44,704 nt of DNA from an uncultured beta proteobacterium (GTDB lineage Bacteria; Pseudomonadota; Gammaproteobacteria; Burkholderiales; Burkholderiaceae_C). Shown piece after piece: positions 41,535 through 44,704 of this stretch; position 1 is the first letter of the stretch; the number at the start of each line of letters is the position of its first letter. The stretch spans positions 1 to 44,704 of the forward strand of contig CAITZZ010000103.1 of assembly GCA_903897005.1 (NCBI GenBank). The letters are read 5' to 3'. The notes beneath the pieces are model-generated. The model was not told the DNA's origin, made no database searches, and saw only the letters and a list, made by a program, of their open reading frames with translations. Made by a program: the position numbers and the translations under genes.

Positions 41535-42920
41535 ATGCATATTCATATCCTTGGCATTTGCGGAACATTTATGGGCGGCCTGGCAGCGCTGGCGCGTGAA
41601 GCGGGTCACAAGGTGACTGGCTGTGACTCAGCTGTTTACCCGCCCATGAGCGAGCAGTTGCGCTCTCTTGGCATTGAGTTGATAGAAGGTTTTGGCGCTG
41701 AGCAGCTGGCATTAAAACCTGACATTTTCGTCGTCGGCAACGTCGTCAGCCGGGCACACCTTGCCGATGGCAGCGCCAAGTTCCCATTGATGGAGGCCAT
41801 TCTGGACGCCGGACTGCCCTATACCAGCGGCCCGCAATGGCTGGCGGAGCATGTGCTGCAAGGGCGGCATGTGATCGCCGTCGCCGGCACCCACGGCAAG
41901 ACCACGACCACGGCCATGATTGCCTGGATTCTCGAGTGCAGCGGTCTGCAACCCGGTTTTCTGGTCGGCGGCGTACCGCTGAACTTTGGCGTTTCAGCCC
42001 GATTGGGGAGTGGTGCCAGCTTCGTTATTGAAGCCGACGAATACGACACAGCATTTTTTGACAAGCGCAGCAAGTTTGTGCACTACCGGCCGCGAACAGC
42101 GGTGCTTAACAACCTTGAGTTTGATCACGCGGACATTTTTGACAATCTGGGGGCGATTGAGCGCCAGTTCCATCATCTGGTGCGCACAGTGCCAGCGCGT
42201 GGGCGCCTGCTGGTCAACGGGCTGGAAGAAAGTCTGGCGCGCGTGCTGCACATGGGTTGCTGGAGCGAGGTGCGCAGTTTTGGTGCCACCGTCAGCGACT
42301 TCAGTGCGCTGGGTGAGCCCGACGCGTTTGACGTGCTCTATCAAGGGCGTGTGATTACACGCGTGAAGTGGGCACTAACTGGTGTGCACAACCAATTGAA
42401 TGCGCTGGCCGCCATTGCAGCGGCCGAGCATGTAGGTGTCTCACCAGACGCGGCAGCGAAGGCACTGCAGTCCTTTGAAAATGTGAAGCGCCGCATGGAA
42501 CTGCGCGGCACGGTGGCATACCAGGGTGGCCGCATTGCGGTCTTCGATGACTTTGCTCATCATCCCACTGCGATTCGTACCACCATTGATGGATTGCGGC
42601 GCAAGGTCGGGTCGGGCGCGCGCATTCTGGCGGTCTTTGAGCCGCGCTCCAACACCATGAAGCTCGGCACCATGAAGGCCCAGCTTCCCTGGAGTCTTGA
42701 AAACGCTGATCTGGCGTTTTGCCATGGCGGCGCCTTGGGTTGGGATGCACGCGAAGCCCTGGCCGGCATGGGTGCCAAAGCGCAGGTGGCCGACAGCATT
42801 GATGCGCTGGTCGGACAGGTGCTGGGGCAAGCCCGTGCCGGCGACCAAATTCTGTGCATGAGCAATGGGGGTTTTGGTGGCATTCACCTCAAGTTGTTGC
42901 AGGCGCTGGAGCGCGCCTAG
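41535..42920 (+). CDS. mpl: UDP-MurNAc:tripeptide ligase Mpl
   Basis: Mpl joins recycled L-Ala-gamma-D-Glu-meso-DAP tripeptide to UDP-MurNAc. The 461-residue Mur-ligase protein starts MHIHILGICGTFMGGLAALAREAGHKVTGCD, and has the ATP loop AGTHGKTTTTAMIAW, FVIEADEYDTAFFDKRSKF and FDDFAHHPTAIRTTI. These favour Mpl over MurC. It ends tail-to-tail with aroG; the two stop codons overlap in CTAG (42917-42920). AmpD in the same window supplies the recycling pathway upstream of it. Confidence 0.95.
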   Translation: MHIHILGICGTFMGGLAALAREAGHKVTGCDSAVYPPMSEQLRSLGIELIEGFGAEQLALKPDIFVVGNVVSRAHLADGSAKFPLMEAILDAGLPYTSGPQWLAEHVLQGRHVIAVAGTHGKTTTTAMIAWILECSGLQPGFLVGGVPLNFGVSARLGSGASFVIEADEYDTAFFDKRSKFVHYRPRTAVLNNLEFDHADIFDNLGAIERQFHHLVRTVPARGRLLVNGLEESLARVLHMGCWSEVRSFGATVSDFSALGEPDAFDVLYQGRVITRVKWALTGVHNQLNALAAIAAAEHVGVSPDAAAKALQSFENVKRRMELRGTVAYQGGRIAVFDDFAHHPTAIRTTIDGLRRKVGSGARILAVFEPRSNTMKLGTMKAQLPWSLENADLAFCHGGALGWDAREALAGMGAKAQVADSIDALVGQVLGQARAGDQILCMSNGGFGGIHLKLLQALERA

Positions 42921-44056
42921 CGCGCCCGGCGAAGCTTGACCGCCTGTGACAACAATTCCAGTGAAGCGCAGGATTCATCCCAGCCCAGACAGGCATCGGT
43001 GATGCTCTTGCCGTATTCCAGGCGCGAGGCATCGTCCTTGCCGGCAGTGAACTTCTGCGAGCCAGCGCGCAGGTGGCTTTCGATCATCACGCCAAACACG
43101 CTCTTGGAGCCACCGGCAATCTGCTCTGCAATGTCGCGCGCAACATCGAGTTGCTTCTCGTGACGCTTGCTGCTGTTGGCGTGACTGCAGTCGACCATCA
43201 GGGTCGCTGGCAGTTTGGCAAGCGACAGGTCCCTGCAGGCGGCAGCGACGCTGGCAGCGTCGTAGTTGGGTGTCTTGCCGCCGCGCAGGATGACGTGGCA
43301 ATCCTGGTTGCCGCTGGTCTGCACGATGGCCACCTGGCCGTTCTTGTGAACCGACAGAAAATGGTGCCCACCGGCCGCGGCCTGAATGGCGTCGGTGGCA
43401 ATCTTGATGTTGCCATCGGTGCCGTTCTTGAAGCCGATCGGCGCTGACAGACCCGAGGCCAGTTCGCGGTGTACCTGGCTCTCGGTGGTGCGAGCGCCAA
43501 TGGCACCCCATGAAATCAAGTCACCCAGATATTGGGGCGAGATGACGTCCAGGAACTCGCTGCCGGCCGGCAGACCAAGACGGTTGACTTCAATCAGCAA
43601 TTGGCGCGCCATGCGCAGACCTTCGTCGATGCGGAAGGACTCATCCAGATACGGATCGTTGATCAATCCTTTCCAGCCCACAGTGGTGCGCGGCTTTTCG
43701 AAATAGACGCGCATCACAATCTCCAGCGTGTTGGCGTACTTGTCACGCTGCTGTTTGAGTTGCTGTGCGTAGTCCAGCGCGGCAGCCGGGTCGTGGATGG
43801 AGCAGGGGCCGATGACGACCAACAGGCGGTCGTCGTGGCCGGTCATGATGTTGTGGATGCTTCGGCGCGTGCTGCTGATCAGTGACTCGGCGGCCGTGCC
43901 ACGAATCGGAAAAAACCGGATCAAATGTTCGGGAGGCGGCAACACGGTAATGTCCTTGATGCGTTCGTCATCGGTCTGACCGGTTCGGTCAGTGCGAGGC
44001 GTATTCGGGTTCGCATACCAGGCATCCGCTTGGTTGGATGTTGCTTTGGATTTCAT
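42917..44056 (-). CDS. aroG: DAHP synthase (class I, AroG type)
   Basis: AroG condenses phosphoenolpyruvate and erythrose 4-phosphate, the first step of aromatic amino acid synthesis. The 379-residue protein has LLVVIGPCSIHDPAAALDYA, MRVYFEKPRTTVGWKGLINDP, GARTTESQVHRELASGLSAPIGFKNGTDG and VDCSHANSSK. This is the class I-alpha set, with the metal-binding Cys in GPCSIHD. The N-terminus is about 25-30 residues longer than E. coli AroG. Which aromatic amino acid inhibits it is not readable. The leader region 44136-44266 suggests control by attenuation. Confidence 0.95.
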   Translation of the reverse strand: MKSKATSNQADAWYANPNTPRTDRTGQTDDERIKDITVLPPPEHLIRFFPIRGTAAESLISSTRRSIHNIMTGHDDRLLVVIGPCSIHDPAAALDYAQQLKQQRDKYANTLEIVMRVYFEKPRTTVGWKGLINDPYLDESFRIDEGLRMARQLLIEVNRLGLPAGSEFLDVISPQYLGDLISWGAIGARTTESQVHRELASGLSAPIGFKNGTDGNIKIATDAIQAAAGGHHFLSVHKNGQVAIVQTSGNQDCHVILRGGKTPNYDAASVAAACRDLSLAKLPATLMVDCSHANSSKRHEKQLDVARDIAEQIAGGSKSVFGVMIESHLRAGSQKFTAGKDDASRLEYGKSITDACLGWDESCASLELLSQAVKLRRAR

Positions 44057-44135
44057 CTTCGCTTTCCTTCATTTGTTGGGGACAGAGCTGGCTCGCGTCG
44101 CGTAGCTGCGGTCTGTCCCACAATGTTTCACGGTT

Positions 44136-44167
44136 AAAAAAAAACCGCCGGGGTGCCGGCGGTTTTT
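44136..44167 (-). terminator. Intrinsic terminator in the aroG leader (attenuator)
   Basis: Read on minus, AAAAACCGCCGG and CCGGCGGTTTTT form a 12-base-pair hairpin with a 4-base loop, followed by a run of nine T (44144-44136). It ends about 80 bases before the aroG ATG. In the leader upstream, GGCGGT (44215-44210) can pair with ACCGCC of the first arm, an alternative structure expected for an antiterminator. The hairpin is strong on both strands. Confidence 0.8.
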
Positions 44168-44197
44168 GGAAGATCAGGACGTTTCTATCAGGTACGT

Positions 44198-44266
44198 TCA
44201 GAACTCTCTACCGCCGCAGGCGCTTGAGAACCAAAAATAGCTAAAGTAAAAACTGGCCGACTTCAT
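44198..44266 (-). CDS. Aromatic leader peptide of aroG (attenuation)
   Basis: A 22-residue ORF, too short for ordinary gene calling, precedes the aroG terminator. It begins MKSASFYFSYFWFSS and ends GGREF before TGA. Eight residues are aromatic: five Phe, two Tyr and one Trp, seven of them within positions 6-13. Stop to terminator spacing is about 30 bases. This is the layout of pheL/trpL-type attenuators, where ribosome stalling at the aromatic codons prevents the terminator. There is no Shine-Dalgarno; TACATT (44279-44274) lies 7 bases before the ATG, so the transcript may be leaderless. Confidence 0.7.
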   Translation of the reverse strand: MKSASFYFSYFWFSSACGGREF

Positions 44267-44293
44267 AGGAGTAAATGTAGCACACGCGCGGCT

Positions 44294-44379
44294 GTCATCC
44301 CGGACGCTAGCGAGTCGTCATCCCGGACCATGGTTTGTCATCCCGGACATGGTTTGTCATCCCGGACCTGATCCGGGAT
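44294..44379. repeat. Clustered GTCATCCCGGAC repeats upstream of aroG
   Basis: GTCATCCCGGAC occurs at 44294, 44317, 44337 and 44356. The last copy ends in a full palindrome, ATCCCGGA, CCTGA, TCCGGGAT (44359-44379). The units are spaced 19-23 bases apart with partly similar spacers. They belong to the same palindrome family as in hisG/hisD and hisA/hisF, and sit between tldD and the aroG leader. Confidence 0.85.
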
Positions 44380-44411
44380 CCATCGCTTGCGTCGATTGGA
44401 CAATGGAGGGC

Positions 44412-44704
44412 TCAGGCGGTGCCACCGACGGTCAGGCCGTCAATGCGCAGCGTCGGCTGGCCGACGCCTACCGGAACGCTTTGGCCCTCCTTGCCGCAGG
44501 TGCCGACACCGCTGTCGAGTTTCATGTCGTTGCCGATCATGCTGACGCGCTTGAGGCACTCGGGGCCACTGCCGACCAGGGTTGCCCCTTTGACCGGGTA
44601 CAAAATCTTGCCGTTCTCGACCCAGTAGGCCTCGCTTGCGGAGAAAACAAATTTTCCTGAGGTGATGTCAACCTGTCCGCCGCCGAAGTTGCTGGCGTAA
44701 AGCC
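44412..44704 (-). CDS. tldD: Metalloprotease TldD, C-terminal end (partial)
   Basis: The gene runs off the window; the visible end is about 97 residues and stops with TGA at 44414-44412. It reads [22 protein letters not shown], then [44 protein letters not shown] and finally LTVGGTA, the well-known end of TldD. TldD forms a zinc protease with TldE (PmbA) that processes modified peptides such as microcins and helps degrade CcdA. tldE is not in the window. Confidence 0.93.
   Translation of the reverse strand, partial: LYASNFGGGQVDITSGKFVFSASEAYWVENGKILYPVKGATLVGSGPECLKRVSMIGNDMKLDSGVGTCGKEGQSVPVGVGQPTLRIDGLTVGGTA

Noticed and set aside
44205-44216. GGCGGTAG in the aroG leader as an RfaH ops element
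   Set aside because: The conserved T further on is absent, the site lies outside the EPS locus, and the same 8-mer occurs by chance inside pilS near 31219.
44294-44379. CRISPR array from the GTCATCCCGGAC units
   Set aside because: The unit is only 12 bases, spacers are 7-11 bases and similar to each other. It is a short palindromic repeat cluster.
44335-44628. A 97-codon open frame on plus at the window end
   Set aside because: It runs through the repeat cluster and antisense to tldD, whose C-terminus is unmistakable.

Overview
The window reads as chromosomal DNA of a betaproteobacterium of the Comamonadaceae (Rhodoferax/Polaromonas-like). The evidence is the gene order gltD | mlaFEDACB - ABC - bolA - hisGDCBHAFIE - HIT - tatABC, then ccsA - pilS - pilR - ampD, a histone H1-like AlaLysPro protein, pfkB - DUF3426 - prmA - accC - accB, tlpA and mpl. 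Most of it is core genome packed into overlapping operons, with ATGA, GTGA or TTGA junctions at many gene borders. The genus is an inference from synteny, not from a database search.

Layout. 1-295: end of gltD. 438-6246: Mla phospholipid-transport operon, an ABC-2 exporter pair and a BolA/IbaG protein. 6243-13634: all nine histidine genes plus a HIT protein. 13675-15169: Tat translocase. 15169-27235: an exopolysaccharide (EPS) region. It has a WbpM/CapD-type sugar dehydratase and a VanZ protein on plus. A six-gene operon on minus encodes a WecA-like transferase, an RfaH/NusG paralogue, a small membrane protein, Wzb, Wza and Wzc. An Ala/Thr-rich lipoprotein (minus) and a YjbH-type protein (plus) follow. 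27232-30055: miaB converging on ffh. 30131-34937: ccsA, a PP0621-type protein, pilS, pilR, ampD. 34938-35321: a 384-base gene-free stretch with an NrdR-box promoter and hairpins. 35322-35798: histone H1-like gene. 35854-40222 (minus): pfkB, DUF3426, prmA, accC, accB. 40359-41491 (minus): tlpA and a protein of unknown function. 41535-42920: mpl, ending tail-to-tail with aroG (minus). aroG is preceded by a leader peptide and terminator. 44412-44704: end of tldD.

How the genes work together. Many belong to envelope upkeep: Mla lipid transport, Tat export, EPS export, muropeptide recycling (ampD, mpl) and biotin carboxylase for fatty-acid synthesis. Histidine and aromatic biosynthesis form the second theme.

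The most interesting signals are regulatory. (1) A short ORF rich in Phe/Tyr/Trp codons is followed by an intrinsic terminator upstream of aroG, a classical attenuator layout. (2) An NrdR-box-like palindrome overlaps the -10 of a promoter with no ribonucleotide reductase gene next to it. This promoter leads into a structured leader ahead of the histone-like gene. (3) Two families of short repeats have entered coding sequence: one adds a C-terminal tail to the ABC ATPase, the other supplies the end of hisG. (4) Several genes have a -10-like hexamer only 6-7 bases before the start codon, suggesting leaderless mRNAs. I found no tRNA, rRNA, CRISPR array, prophage or intact insertion sequence.
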